The position numbers were made by a program, and so were the translations under genes. A DNA stretch of 46,928 nt from Planctomycetia bacterium (lineage in GTDB: Bacteria; Planctomycetota; Phycisphaerae; Phycisphaerales; SM1A02): positions 1-46,928 of the forward strand of contig SYAC01000006.1 of NCBI GenBank assembly GCA_005787685.1. Reading direction: 5' to 3'. Below the pieces are notes generated by a model. The model worked only from the letters and a program-made list of their open reading frames with translations, was not told where the DNA came from and made no database searches. Shown here in pieces: positions 7,497-15,604 of this stretch (position 1 is the first letter of the stretch; each line of letters starts with the position of its first letter).

Positions 7497-9146
7497 TTAC
7501 AGGGTAAATCGAACCACTTCATTGTTCAACGCGGCCACGGAATTTTTCATTTGATCAGCGGCCTTGCTGAACTCACCCAGCGATTGAATAGTCGCTTTCA
7601 CATTGTCGGACAAATTGCCCATGGCCTCGCCAATTTGCTTGGCTCCCAAATTCTGGCTGTTCATTCCCTGACTGACGCTGCCAAATTGATTCTTCATGAT
7701 CTCGACGCTTTCAATAATATGGGTCAGCGTGGCGCCAATGGTTTCAACATGCACAACGCTGTTGCTAACTTGAGATGCGAACTTGTCCATCTCCATCACT
7801 CCGGTGGAAACCGCGCTTTGCATGTGCTTGACGGTGTGCTCAATATCCAAAGTAGCCGAGGCGGTCTGATCAGCAAGACGACGAATTTCACGAGCCACCA
7901 CTAAGAAGCCGCGGCCATGCTCGCCCGCCTTCTCCGCCTCAAGCGCGGCGTTCACGCTCAGCAAATTGGTTTGATCCGCGACTTTGGTGATGGTGACAAC
8001 CACGCCCGAAATATCCTTGGTCTTGGCGTTGATCTGCTCCAGTTTTTCAGAAATGGAAACGCTTTGATCGGCAAGCTGCTGCATCACGGATTTCATTTGA
8101 GTGAGTCCAGTTCGACTGGTGGCGGCGAGCCCCGCAGAAGTCTTGGCGAGGCTTTCCACCTCATTCATAGTGTTTATTAATTCGCCGCCCGTCACCGTGA
8201 TTTGGCGAACGGCCGCGGCAACTTGCGTGGTGGAGGTGCCAAAATGGTGAATAGTGGTTTCTTGTTGCTTGCTCGTGGCATACATTTGCACCGCGGTGCC
8301 GCCAAGGGAATCGGTCGCGTTCTTCACGCCACCCAATACGGAGGCAATTTTCTCGACAAATTGATCTATGGAGCGGGCCAAAATTCCAACTTCATCTTTC
8401 GATTGAATATTCAGGCGCACAGTCAAGTCGGCATCGGCTGCAGCCATGCCGCGCATTCTGTCCGAGACCGCGGCTAATGCTTGCAAAACACTGCGCAGGA
8501 TCCATGCGCCAATAATTGCCACAAGCGCAAGAATCACCACCGCCACAACAATTCCCATAAATCTGCCTTGGTCCACCGCTTCACGCGCTTCCTTTTCATG
8601 GCTAGACACCAACGCTTGCGCAGCGGTCACGGCTTTCAAAATGGAGGCGCGATGCGCCACGTACAACGGATTCAACTGATCTGTTGTGATCGCCAACGCT
8701 GCGGCTCGGTCGCCGCGATCAATTGCGGATTTCCACTCACCACGAACAGTGTCAAAAAAATTTCGAGCACTCCGATAAGAAGTTTCGAGCAATTCGCGTG
8801 CAAGCACGCCCTCGGTGCCCGGCGCGTTCAGTGGAAGTTTTTCACTCCACAACGCGTGGCTGTCTTGGTACTTCTTCTCCAAAGTTGCAAGTTCCAGCCC
8901 TAGTTCCTTCAAAACGATTGGCGACGTGGTGCCGTTCATTTGACAGACCACCAAATAGGGCTCAATAATAAATTCCGTCGGAGGAAGAATGTCGCTGATA
9001 ATGTCCTTATCGCGCGCAAGCATTTGATAGATGGGGCCATTCACCATGACCTTTGAAATATTCAGGTGCCCAACCCAAAATAGGCTGATAAATCCAAGCA
9101 CAACAAGTGCGCCAATCACCGCAAAGCGTCTGCGAAATGTGAACAT
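7497..9146 (-). CDS. Methyl-accepting chemotaxis protein, WspA-like signalling tip
   Basis: 549 residues. TM1 about 9-27, an extracytoplasmic sensor about 28-195 starting with MVNGPIYQMLARDKDIISDILPP (34-56), TM2 about 196-217, a HAMP domain about 218-270, and the long helical signalling domain to the end. The tip KVADQTNLLSVNAALEAEKAGEHGRGF (388-414), then IRRLADQTASATLDIE, is the variant with EAEKAGE seen in WspA-like receptors, not the EAARAGE of flagellar receptors. Such receptors often control surface sensing or second-messenger pathways. No cheA, cheW or cheB/R is in the window. TAGTAT lies 6 nt before the ATG with no Shine-Dalgarno. Monocistronic. Confidence 0.92.
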   Translation of the reverse strand: MFTFRRRFAVIGALVVLGFISLFWVGHLNISKVMVNGPIYQMLARDKDIISDILPPTEFIIEPYLVVCQMNGTTSPIVLKELGLELATLEKKYQDSHALWSEKLPLNAPGTEGVLARELLETSYRSARNFFDTVRGEWKSAIDRGDRAAALAITTDQLNPLYVAHRASILKAVTAAQALVSSHEKEAREAVDQGRFMGIVVAVVILALVAIIGAWILRSVLQALAAVSDRMRGMAAADADLTVRLNIQSKDEVGILARSIDQFVEKIASVLGGVKNATDSLGGTAVQMYATSKQQETTIHHFGTSTTQVAAAVRQITVTGGELINTMNEVESLAKTSAGLAATSRTGLTQMKSVMQQLADQSVSISEKLEQINAKTKDISGVVVTITKVADQTNLLSVNAALEAEKAGEHGRGFLVVAREIRRLADQTASATLDIEHTVKHMQSAVSTGVMEMDKFASQVSNSVVHVETIGATLTHIIESVEIMKNQFGSVSQGMNSQNLGAKQIGEAMGNLSDNVKATIQSLGEFSKAADQMKNSVAALNNEVVRFTL

Positions 9147-9158
9147 AAATTGATACTA
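9147..9158 (-). promoter_or_regulatory. Candidate leaderless -10 of the first chemoreceptor
   Basis: On the reverse strand TAGTAT (9158-9153) is followed by 6 nt and then the ATG at 9146. No Shine-Dalgarno is present between them. Confidence 0.35.
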
Positions 9159-9170
9159 ACTCAACACGGG

Positions 9171-10484
9171 CTATTTTGGCGGTAAGGGTGTTGATTGAGA
9201 TTTGGATTGCGGCGCTGTGGACGCGGGCGTGGTGTCAGGGGGCTGTGGCGCGGGCGTCGGCTGTGGATTAGAAACTACGGGAGAACTTGAAATTTTGGCC
9301 AAGACTCGCTTGCTGTATGGGGAAAGCAGAAAATGAGGTTCACGCCGTCCTTCATATCGAACCCAATTGCGCTCAAGACGCTGCAGCGGACCAAAGATCA
9401 ATTCAAATTCCGCCTTGCGTGATTTTGCATCGATAAACGAACCATCCAAAAGTGCCTTTAAGTACAAGCATAATTCCGTGGGGCGCTCGCGCAACAACCA
9501 ATTGGTGAATACATACGCCTGGGCGTAAAAAAACCCAATCGCTTCCGTAGATTCGGTGCCATCGGCAAAGCGATCTTTTGTCAATAATAATTCCAGCGGA
9601 ATAATGCTGTTCTTTGCGCTGGCAAGTTTGAACGCATCTCGGCGATTCCAATTATCAACTTGATATCCAAACCGTATTTCGGTTGTTTCAGTTTCAAAAT
9701 TCGTGGCCAAGCCCTCCGCAAGCCACATGGGATACGAAACACCGTTGCGCTGAATATCGGTGTGGAAAAAAAGCTGGTGCGCGGCCTCATGCACCGTGGT
9801 GCTCACAAAGTTGCCAGCCGTCAAATCCTCAATCCGACTCTGCTCGGCCGCAACTTGATTTTTTGCATGATTCAGTTGGGGATTTGGACGAAGCGCGTTC
9901 CCCTGGGCTTGTTGCAGTTGCTCCGTCATTTGCAATCGGTGCTCTTGCTCGTCGAGTTGGCTTTGCGCTTTCTTGATCAACTCTTCACTTTGGGGTTCAT
10001 AAAAAACAAGCCGATCGGCTAGCGGCGAGTAGTAGCCAACCGCCCAATTCTTGTCCACTTTGTCATGTTGAGCAGCAAATGTCTTGTAATCTATTTCCTC
10101 GGAAAAAAAAACGGCGACTAATTTGTGACGCAAAGGCCTGGGTTGCAAACCCAGCAAATTGCAAACCTCCAAGTATTTATCAAATGTTGATTCAAGCAAC
10201 TTTCCAACTTCTATAATCTTTGAAGACCCAGCATCCGACAAAATCACGTAGTGAGTGGTCTCGCTTTGACCAAGCTTTGGTAAAAGTTTTTTTGTTTCTT
10301 GCAGTGCGGTGGAATCCCTAGAGGGAAATTGATCTTTGGACAACCCCCCTGTCACGACTGGATTTGCGGGAGCGTGTTGTGTCACATTGGACGCTTCAGG
10401 CTTAACGGAATTTTGCGCGGCTGCGTCTGTATGCCAGACAAAAGTTCCAACCCATAAGCAATTCAAAAAAAAGATCATTCGCAT
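9171..10484 (-). CDS. Secreted DUF1570-like zinc metalloprotein
   Basis: 437 residues from the ATG at 10484, chosen because AAGGA lies 5 nt upstream and a clean signal peptide follows (MRMIFFLNCLWVGTFVWHTDAAAQ). An upstream ATG at 10508 adds 8 residues. The core has HEAAH (H232, E233, H236) and a downstream WLAEGLA with E257, the gluzincin arrangement, as in the DUF1570 family common in planctomycetes. A charged helical stretch around 165-215 (repeated Q/E/K) precedes the zinc site. The C-terminus is proline/serine/threonine-rich low complexity (about 400-437). Probably an envelope peptidase of unknown substrate. A short possible gene (10513-10704) ends 5 nt before the longer start and could share the transcript. 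Confidence 0.7.
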   Translation of the reverse strand: MRMIFFLNCLWVGTFVWHTDAAAQNSVKPEASNVTQHAPANPVVTGGLSKDQFPSRDSTALQETKKLLPKLGQSETTHYVILSDAGSSKIIEVGKLLESTFDKYLEVCNLLGLQPRPLRHKLVAVFFSEEIDYKTFAAQHDKVDKNWAVGYYSPLADRLVFYEPQSEELIKKAQSQLDEQEHRLQMTEQLQQAQGNALRPNPQLNHAKNQVAAEQSRIEDLTAGNFVSTTVHEAAHQLFFHTDIQRNGVSYPMWLAEGLATNFETETTEIRFGYQVDNWNRRDAFKLASAKNSIIPLELLLTKDRFADGTESTEAIGFFYAQAYVFTNWLLRERPTELCLYLKALLDGSFIDAKSRKAEFELIFGPLQRLERNWVRYEGRREPHFLLSPYSKRVLAKISSSPVVSNPQPTPAPQPPDTTPASTAPQSKSQSTPLPPK

Positions 10485-10512
10485 GGCAGTCCTTGACTTC
10501 ATTGGCATATCT

Positions 10513-10704
10513 TTATCGCCGCTTCAACTTTTCAACTTTCACTTTTATGGGAATTTCAGACAAAGACCAGTTGAATGATCGTAGAGTAAGCGATGCAGGA
10601 ACTCCAACAAAGTCCCGCACCGCCGGTCCTAGTGGATATGTCGGTCGCGCAATGCGATCCCTCAAAATGAGCCCAATTTGCCTGTGAAACCAAGGTTCGA
10701 CCAT
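10513..10704 (-). CDS. Possible small protein upstream of the DUF1570-like gene
   Basis: A 63-residue frame that stops just before the next gene. It has a basic, strand-like C-terminus (EIPIKVKVEKLKRR) and no signal peptide or known motif. It lies in the 237-bp space between the divergent DUF1570-like gene and nuoB. No Shine-Dalgarno or convincing promoter was found for it. It could be chance, and I do not recognise it. Confidence 0.22.
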   Translation of the reverse strand: MVEPWFHRQIGLILRDRIARPTYPLGPAVRDFVGVPASLTLRSFNWSLSEIPIKVKVEKLKRR

Positions 10705-10745
10705 GACTAGTCTGAAATCCCCCCGCCCCCTACGATAGGCTACCT

Positions 10746-11315
10746 ATGGGCATTGAAACAGCATTACCAAGCGACAGCATTCTCACCACGCAACTTCAAC
10801 GGGTGGTGAATTGGTCGCGTCGATCAAGCGTGTGGCCGCTTCCATTTGCCACGGCGTGTTGCGGCATTGAACTCATGGCCACCGCGTGCAGTCGCTTTGA
10901 TTTGTCGCGCTTCGGCGCGGAGGTGATGCGCTTCAGTCCGCGCCAAGCCGACTTGCTCATTGTTGCTGGTCGAGTCAGCGTGAAATGTTTGCCAGTGTTG
11001 CAACGCATCTATACCCAAATGACGGAACCGAACTGGGTCATTTCCATGGGCGCGTGCGCCAGCACTGGCGGCGTGTTTGACACATACGCCGTTGTGCAGG
11101 GCGTTGATCAATTCAGTCCCGTGGATGTTTATGTGCCGGGATGTCCTCCGCGGCCTGAAATGTTGATCGAGGGCATCATGGCTATTCAACGCATTATTGA
11201 TGAGGACAATATTCCACGCGATCCAGATGGCAAGCGATTGCCGCTGAACATTGCGCTGGCCCCCAACTATCAACCGCGCGGCATGCCTGTTCCGGTGACC
11301 GTTGGATCCACGTGA
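10746..11315 (+). CDS. nuoB: NADH-quinone oxidoreductase subunit B
   Basis: 189 residues, typical for NuoB, the peripheral-arm subunit of complex I that carries iron-sulfur cluster N2 next to the quinone site. The four cluster cysteines are all present: tandem C38-C39 (ATACCGIE), C104 (SMGACAS) and C133 (YVPGCPP). The family landmarks [14 protein letters not shown] and [12 protein letters not shown] are clear. The gene stands apart from other nuo genes; its neighbours are a metalloprotein (divergent) and an M28 peptidase 29 nt downstream on the same strand. TACGAT lies 9 nt before the ATG, with no Shine-Dalgarno. One small difference is a cysteine at 81 (VSVKCLP) where many NuoB have methionine. 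Confidence 0.93.
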   Translation: MGIETALPSDSILTTQLQRVVNWSRRSSVWPLPFATACCGIELMATACSRFDLSRFGAEVMRFSPRQADLLIVAGRVSVKCLPVLQRIYTQMTEPNWVISMGACASTGGVFDTYAVVQGVDQFSPVDVYVPGCPPRPEMLIEGIMAIQRIIDEDNIPRDPDGKRLPLNIALAPNYQPRGMPVPVTVGST

Positions 11316-11344
11316 TCTCAACTTCACGCTAGGATTGCTACGCG

Positions 11345-13069
11345 TTGAATAGCTCCAACTATCTCGCTTGGCCAAAAAAAAGAATTCTTTTTCCATGCGC
11401 CGCGCTATTGGTGTTGGTGATTTCCTATTTCTCGTGGAGCGCGCTGCAACCCACGCCACACAAACCAGCTGATTCCATTGATTTTTCGGCTATTCGTGCC
11501 TTGAATGCGGCGCGCTTGGTGTTGGGTGAGGAACCGCGGCCCGTGGGTAGCGCGGCCAACAGTGCGGCGGTGGCGCGCCTGAAGGATTATTTCGCCTCGC
11601 TTGGGTACGCGCCGCAGGAACAAATTGCCACCGTGAAAGTTCCTGGGCGCGGCGAAGTCACGCTGCGGAATATTTTTATTCGCAAAGAAGGCCGCACAAA
11701 TCTGCCCGCCATTCTGTTGATGTCACACCATGATTCCGTGGCCGTGTCGCCCGGAGGTTCCGACAACGGCATGGGCGTGGCCGTGTGCTTGGACGCGGCA
11801 CGCATGTTGACATTGCAAGAGCCGCCAGAACGCTCCGTCATTATTTTGGTGACCGATGGCGAGGAAGCCGGATTGTTGGGCGCGAAACTGTTTGCGCAGA
11901 ATCACATGTGGGCCAATGATATTGGCGCCGTCATCAACATTGACAATCGTGGCGGAGATGGTCCAGCGCAACTTTTTGAAACGGGCCCTCAAGACTTGGC
12001 GCTTATCAACGCCATCGCTCCGCGCATCACACATCCAGTCATGGGTTCGTTCTTTGTGGAAATTTATAGACGCATGCCAAATGGAACCGACCTCAGCGCG
12101 TTCTTGGCGCGCGGCAACACTGGGATTAATATCGCATGCACTGGCGCCATTGAGCGCTACCACACCCCGGCCGACACATTTCACGCCGTCAATTTAGCGT
12201 CGTTGCAACATCAGGGTGACATGGCCACGCAAGCGTTAGGCGGTTTGTGCGCCATGCCCGCGAATGCGTTTCCCGCAGAAAACTCTGTATTTATAGATGT
12301 TTTTGGCCGCTTCGTGTTGGCGTGGTCGACCAGCAGTGGCGTTGTTCTTTCCGTTGCTGCGTTGCTTGGCGTTGTTGGATTTGGCGCGCATCTTTCCAGA
12401 GCGCGCGGGCAAGTGAATGAGGCTAGTGGCGGTTTATTCACACGCGACTATTTCAAGGGCACGCTCGCGGTGGCGGTGGTGATGATTGCAAGCATTGCGT
12501 TGGTCATGGTTGTGGCGTGGAGCATGGAGCGCGCCGGTTTGTATGGTCGACAATACGCCAGCGCGCTGCTTGAGCAACAAGAAGTTGCGAAAGATGCAAA
12601 GCCAAACGGCGCCGCGCTGTTTGCCGCTGCCTACTGGCCTCCACATGGGCTTGCGCTCTACATCATTCTTGCGTGTGTGTGCGTGCCAGTGTCGTGGCTG
12701 GGCGCAAAGTGGTTTCTGTGCGAAGGCTCTCCATGGAAATGTTGGACGGGCGTTTGGAGCGCAATTGGAATTATAAATCTTGCCGTTTCTATCTTTGTGC
12801 CAGGCGCTGGGGCAATTTTGCTTCCAATTATTTTTGGCGCGGCAAGCGCGGCGTGGCTAGGTGCGGCCGTCTTTGGCATTCAAAGCGGCGCCACCGCGTT
12901 CTTGGCGATGGGTATTCCACTCATCATCGCGGGGGCAATTTATGCTCCGCTTGAAATACTCAGTTGGCCAGATGTTGGGCTTTCTATGCCCATTTTTCGC
13001 GGCATTTTAAGCGGTTTGTACGCGGTGTTTTTCCTAATGCTCTTCGCCGCTCCGCGCACAGCGCCATGA
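11345..13069 (+). CDS. M28-family zinc aminopeptidase with C-terminal membrane domain
   Basis: 574 residues. TM1 about 13-32, then an M28 peptidase domain (about 45-300) facing the periplasm or lumen, then several hydrophobic segments from about 320 to the end. Zinc ligands and catalytic residues are visible: SHHDS (H129), GGSDNGMG (D140), TDGEEAG (E173-E174), INIDNRGG, and ERYHTPAD (last His ligand). The layout resembles ER/vacuolar-type M28 membrane peptidases (FXNA/Pff1-like), which are also found in bacteria. No in-frame ATG precedes the domain, so the start is a TTG at 11345, 29 nt after nuoB. AGGA (11331-11334) is a weak site 10 nt away, and it also forms part of TAGGAT, a -10-like hexamer 9 nt before the TTG. 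Confidence 0.88.
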   Translation: MNSSNYLAWPKKRILFPCAALLVLVISYFSWSALQPTPHKPADSIDFSAIRALNAARLVLGEEPRPVGSAANSAAVARLKDYFASLGYAPQEQIATVKVPGRGEVTLRNIFIRKEGRTNLPAILLMSHHDSVAVSPGGSDNGMGVAVCLDAARMLTLQEPPERSVIILVTDGEEAGLLGAKLFAQNHMWANDIGAVINIDNRGGDGPAQLFETGPQDLALINAIAPRITHPVMGSFFVEIYRRMPNGTDLSAFLARGNTGINIACTGAIERYHTPADTFHAVNLASLQHQGDMATQALGGLCAMPANAFPAENSVFIDVFGRFVLAWSTSSGVVLSVAALLGVVGFGAHLSRARGQVNEASGGLFTRDYFKGTLAVAVVMIASIALVMVVAWSMERAGLYGRQYASALLEQQEVAKDAKPNGAALFAAAYWPPHGLALYIILACVCVPVSWLGAKWFLCEGSPWKCWTGVWSAIGIINLAVSIFVPGAGAILLPIIFGAASAAWLGAAVFGIQSGATAFLAMGIPLIIAGAIYAPLEILSWPDVGLSMPIFRGILSGLYAVFFLMLFAAPRTAP

Positions 13070-13136
13070 GGGGACAGCGCAATTCGTGAACGCCTCTGCG
13101 CATGTGGGGGTGAACGCGTCGCACACGCAAATCCCG

Positions 13137-14366
13137 TTAAGCCAAAGAATGCACAAACTTGTCTAGCCGCGCCAATCCCTCGCGGATATTCGCCTCTGAG
13201 CAGGCGAAACTAATTCGGATATTTTTGCGCGCGCACTCGCCAAAATCTTCGCCAGGCACCACGGCCACAAACGTCTCCTCAAGCAAGGCCTCGGCAAACG
13301 ATTGCGCGGAGTCAATCACTCGCCCAGTTGGTGTTTTCAAACCAAGACAAGCCTGAATATCGGGGAATGAATAAAACGCGCCGGTGGACTTGCACGCCTT
13401 CAAGCGTTCAATGCCACTAAGCAACTCATGCACCAAAGCCGCGCGCGCCGCGAATGATTGACGCATGGACTCCACGCTGGCGGCGCAATTGGTCAACGCT
13501 TCCACCACTGCGGGCATAATGAAACTTGGAATGGAGTTGGTCATCTGGCCTTGCAATTTGATCATTTCCTTCGCAAGCAACCCGTTCTGGCCTGGAGCGG
13601 CCATGTATCCAACGCGCCAACCTGTCATGGCATATGCCTTGCTCATGCCGTTAATGGTGATGGTGCGAGCGGCCAAGCGTGCGTCCGCGCCTGGACTGAC
13701 ATGCTTCAAACCCGCTTCAATCTCGGGGTAAATCAACTTTTCATAAATCTCGTCGCTGACCACGGTGATGTTTGGATGCTTGGCCAACACATCAATGAGC
13801 GCGGCGAATTCCCCCACCGTATACACGGTGCCACAAGGATTACTGGGACTGTTCAACACAATCGCGCGCGTGCGCGGCGTGATTGCCGCCTGCAGTTGCG
13901 CGGCAGTTATTTTAAAGTTGGTGGCAACGCTAGAAGGCACTTCAATGCACGCGGCTCCCGCAAGTTCAATCAATGGCCTGTAGCTCACCCACGCTGGGGT
14001 TGGCAAGATCACTTCATCGCCAGCTCCAGGCTCAACAATGGTCATCAACGCCATGTAGATGGAATGTTTTGCGCCAACGGTCAACGTAATGTCCTCGGCT
14101 CGGCATGCAATACCGTTTTCTTGGCGCAACTTTTTAGCGATCGCCTCACACGACGCTTTGTCGCCAGGAGTTGGCGCGTAACGCGTCATGCCTTTGTCAA
14201 GCGCTTGCTTCGCGGCTTCGCGAATATTTGCGGGCGTGTCAAAGTCGGGCTCGCCCACGCTAAATCCAATCACGGGCTTGCCTGCGGCTTTGAACGCAGC
14301 GGCCTTGGCAGCCACGGCTAAGGTGGCGCTTACCTTCATGCGCCTGATGTGGGATGAAACCTGCAT
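13137..14366 (-). CDS. Class I pyridoxal-phosphate aminotransferase (aspartate/prephenate type)
   Basis: 409 residues, fold type I, AT-I beta subgroup. It most likely transaminates aspartate (perhaps also prephenate) with 2-oxoglutarate. The N-terminal motif IGFSVGEPDFDTPANI (33-48) is typical of this subgroup. PLP-site residues visible: N176 (SPSNPCG), D205 and Y208 (VVSDEIYEK), and the Schiff-base lysine K243 in NGMSKAYAMTGWRVGY. An arginine late in the sequence (NIRISFA) fits the carboxylate-binding arginine. The ATG at 14366 has TATCTT 7 nt upstream and no Shine-Dalgarno, so it may be leaderless. Monocistronic, divergent from prfB with 50 bp between starts. Confidence 0.9.
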   Translation of the reverse strand: MQVSSHIRRMKVSATLAVAAKAAAFKAAGKPVIGFSVGEPDFDTPANIREAAKQALDKGMTRYAPTPGDKASCEAIAKKLRQENGIACRAEDITLTVGAKHSIYMALMTIVEPGAGDEVILPTPAWVSYRPLIELAGAACIEVPSSVATNFKITAAQLQAAITPRTRAIVLNSPSNPCGTVYTVGEFAALIDVLAKHPNITVVSDEIYEKLIYPEIEAGLKHVSPGADARLAARTITINGMSKAYAMTGWRVGYMAAPGQNGLLAKEMIKLQGQMTNSIPSFIMPAVVEALTNCAASVESMRQSFAARAALVHELLSGIERLKACKSTGAFYSFPDIQACLGLKTPTGRVIDSAQSFAEALLEETFVAVVPGEDFGECARKNIRISFACSEANIREGLARLDKFVHSLA

Positions 14367-14404
14367 GAAATGAAAGATACACGCATCAATTCAAGCGCGT
14401 TCGC

Positions 14405-14417
14405 TACACTCACTTCA
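14405..14417 (+). promoter_or_regulatory. Candidate leaderless -10 of prfB
   Basis: TACACT (14405-14410) is followed by 6 nt and the ATG of prfB at 14417, the same hexamer and spacing as at the BrkB-family gene. No Shine-Dalgarno; no clear -35. Confidence 0.45.
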
Positions 14418-15533
14418 TGAACTTTGACGCACATCAACCAGTGATCGATGAACTTGAGGCGCGGATTTCAGCCATCCGCGACTCTCTTTGACTACCCCAG
14501 AAAATTAACCGAACGCGCGGAATTAAACCGCCAAATGGGAGAAGGCGATTTTTGGAACGACCAGAAAGCCGCGCAACTTGTCATCAATGAACTTAAACTT
14601 GTGCGCTCGCAGATTGAACCGCTTGAGCAAGTCATTGCGGATTTTGAGGATGCGAAAGTGGGTTACGAACTTTCAAGAGAATCCGACGATAAGGATTTAT
14701 TAAAAGAGGCCGACGCCTCGCTCTTTCGATTGCAACAACGCATGGCGGTTGTTGAAACGCAAAGTCTGCTTGGCCGCAAGCATGATCATCGCGCGTGCTT
14801 TGTGGACATCAACGCCGGCGCAGGAGGCACCGAGGCGGAAGATTGGGCCGGCATGTTGGAGCGAATGTATTTGTACTACTGGAGCGAGATGGGATGGAAG
14901 GCGGAGGAAATGCATCGCATCTCTGGGAATGAGGCGGGCGTGAGCGAAGTTGGATACCGCATCACAGGTTCATTCGCCTATGGCTACATGAGTTGCGAGC
15001 GCGGCACGCATCGATTGGCACGCGTGAGTCCATTCAACGCGGAAGGCAAGCGACAAACCAGCTTTGCAACCGTGGATGTCACTCCGGAGTTCGAGGAAAC
15101 AGATTTGGAAATTCCCGCAAAAGACCTTGAAATCATTGCGTTTGTGCGCGCCTCTGGTCCGGGTGGGCAGAACGTGAACAAGGTGGCAAGCGCGGTTCGT
15201 ATCAACCACATTCCAACCGGTTTGCAGGTTGTGGCCAGCACATTCCGCGATCAATCGCAAAATAAAAAGCAGGCCATGAATGTCATGCGCGGCAAGTTGG
15301 AGCAACTCGAGGAGGAGCGCCGCGCCAGTGAATTGGCCACGGCGACAGGCGGTAAAGTCACGCGCGACTGGGGTAATCAAATTCGTAGCTATGTGTTCTA
15401 TGACAATCGCGTCAAGGATCATCGTACGGGCTATGAAGTTGGCAACCCGCAAAAAGTTCTTGATGGCGCCATGTCTGAATTTGTTGTGGCGGAATTGCAA
15501 CGGCGCCGCGGCGAGTCTGAAAAGAAAAAATAA
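14417..15533 (+). CDS. prfB: Peptide chain release factor 2, programmed +1 frameshift
   Basis: The start frame runs from the ATG at 14417 through 24 codons to CTT TGA (14486-14491), then C. A +1 slip on CTT continues in the frame that reads GAC at 14490, giving a 371-residue RF2. The downstream part carries the RF2 specificity tripeptide SPF (204-206) and the peptidyl-hydrolysis motif GGQ (249-251, in SGPGGQNVNK), positions almost equal to E. coli RF2. The protein recognises UGA and UAA and is autoregulated: when RF2 is scarce the ribosome shifts past its own UGA. Odd: the AGGGGG stimulator that sits 3 nt before the slip codons in E. coli is absent (the bases before CTT are CGCGACTCT). The downstream frame alone would miss the true N-terminus. 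Confidence 0.95.
14486..14492 (+). promoter_or_regulatory. prfB programmed frameshift site CTTTGAC
   Basis: CTT TGA C is the conserved RF2 slip heptamer: CTT at 14486-14488, in-frame UGA at 14489-14491, C at 14492. Both flanking frames encode RF2-like sequence joined exactly here. No SD-like stimulator precedes it. Confidence 0.93.
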
Positions 15534-15587
15534 TCGCTCACGCTTTTATTTGATTCATGCTTGTCATTGAGCGAATTTTTCAGGAAA

Positions 15588-15593
15588 TATAAT
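15588..15593 (+). promoter_or_regulatory. Consensus -10 TATAAT before the debranching enzyme gene
   Basis: An exact TATAAT ends 11 nt before the ATG at 15605, which would give a leader of only about 4-5 nt. No good -35 at 16-18 nt was found. Confidence 0.4.
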
Positions 15594-15604
15594 CAGAAAC
15601 CATC

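Noticed and set aside
13458-14321. 287-residue forward frame opposite the aminotransferase
   Set aside because: The reverse strand encodes a complete aminotransferase with all catalytic residues; the forward translation is low in pattern and has no motif.
14448-15533. prfB as a separate gene starting at an internal ATG, or a frameshifted pseudogene
   Set aside because: The 24-codon upstream frame is RF2-like and ends exactly at CTT TGA C, the known programmed frameshift site, so one functional gene starting at 14417 explains both frames.
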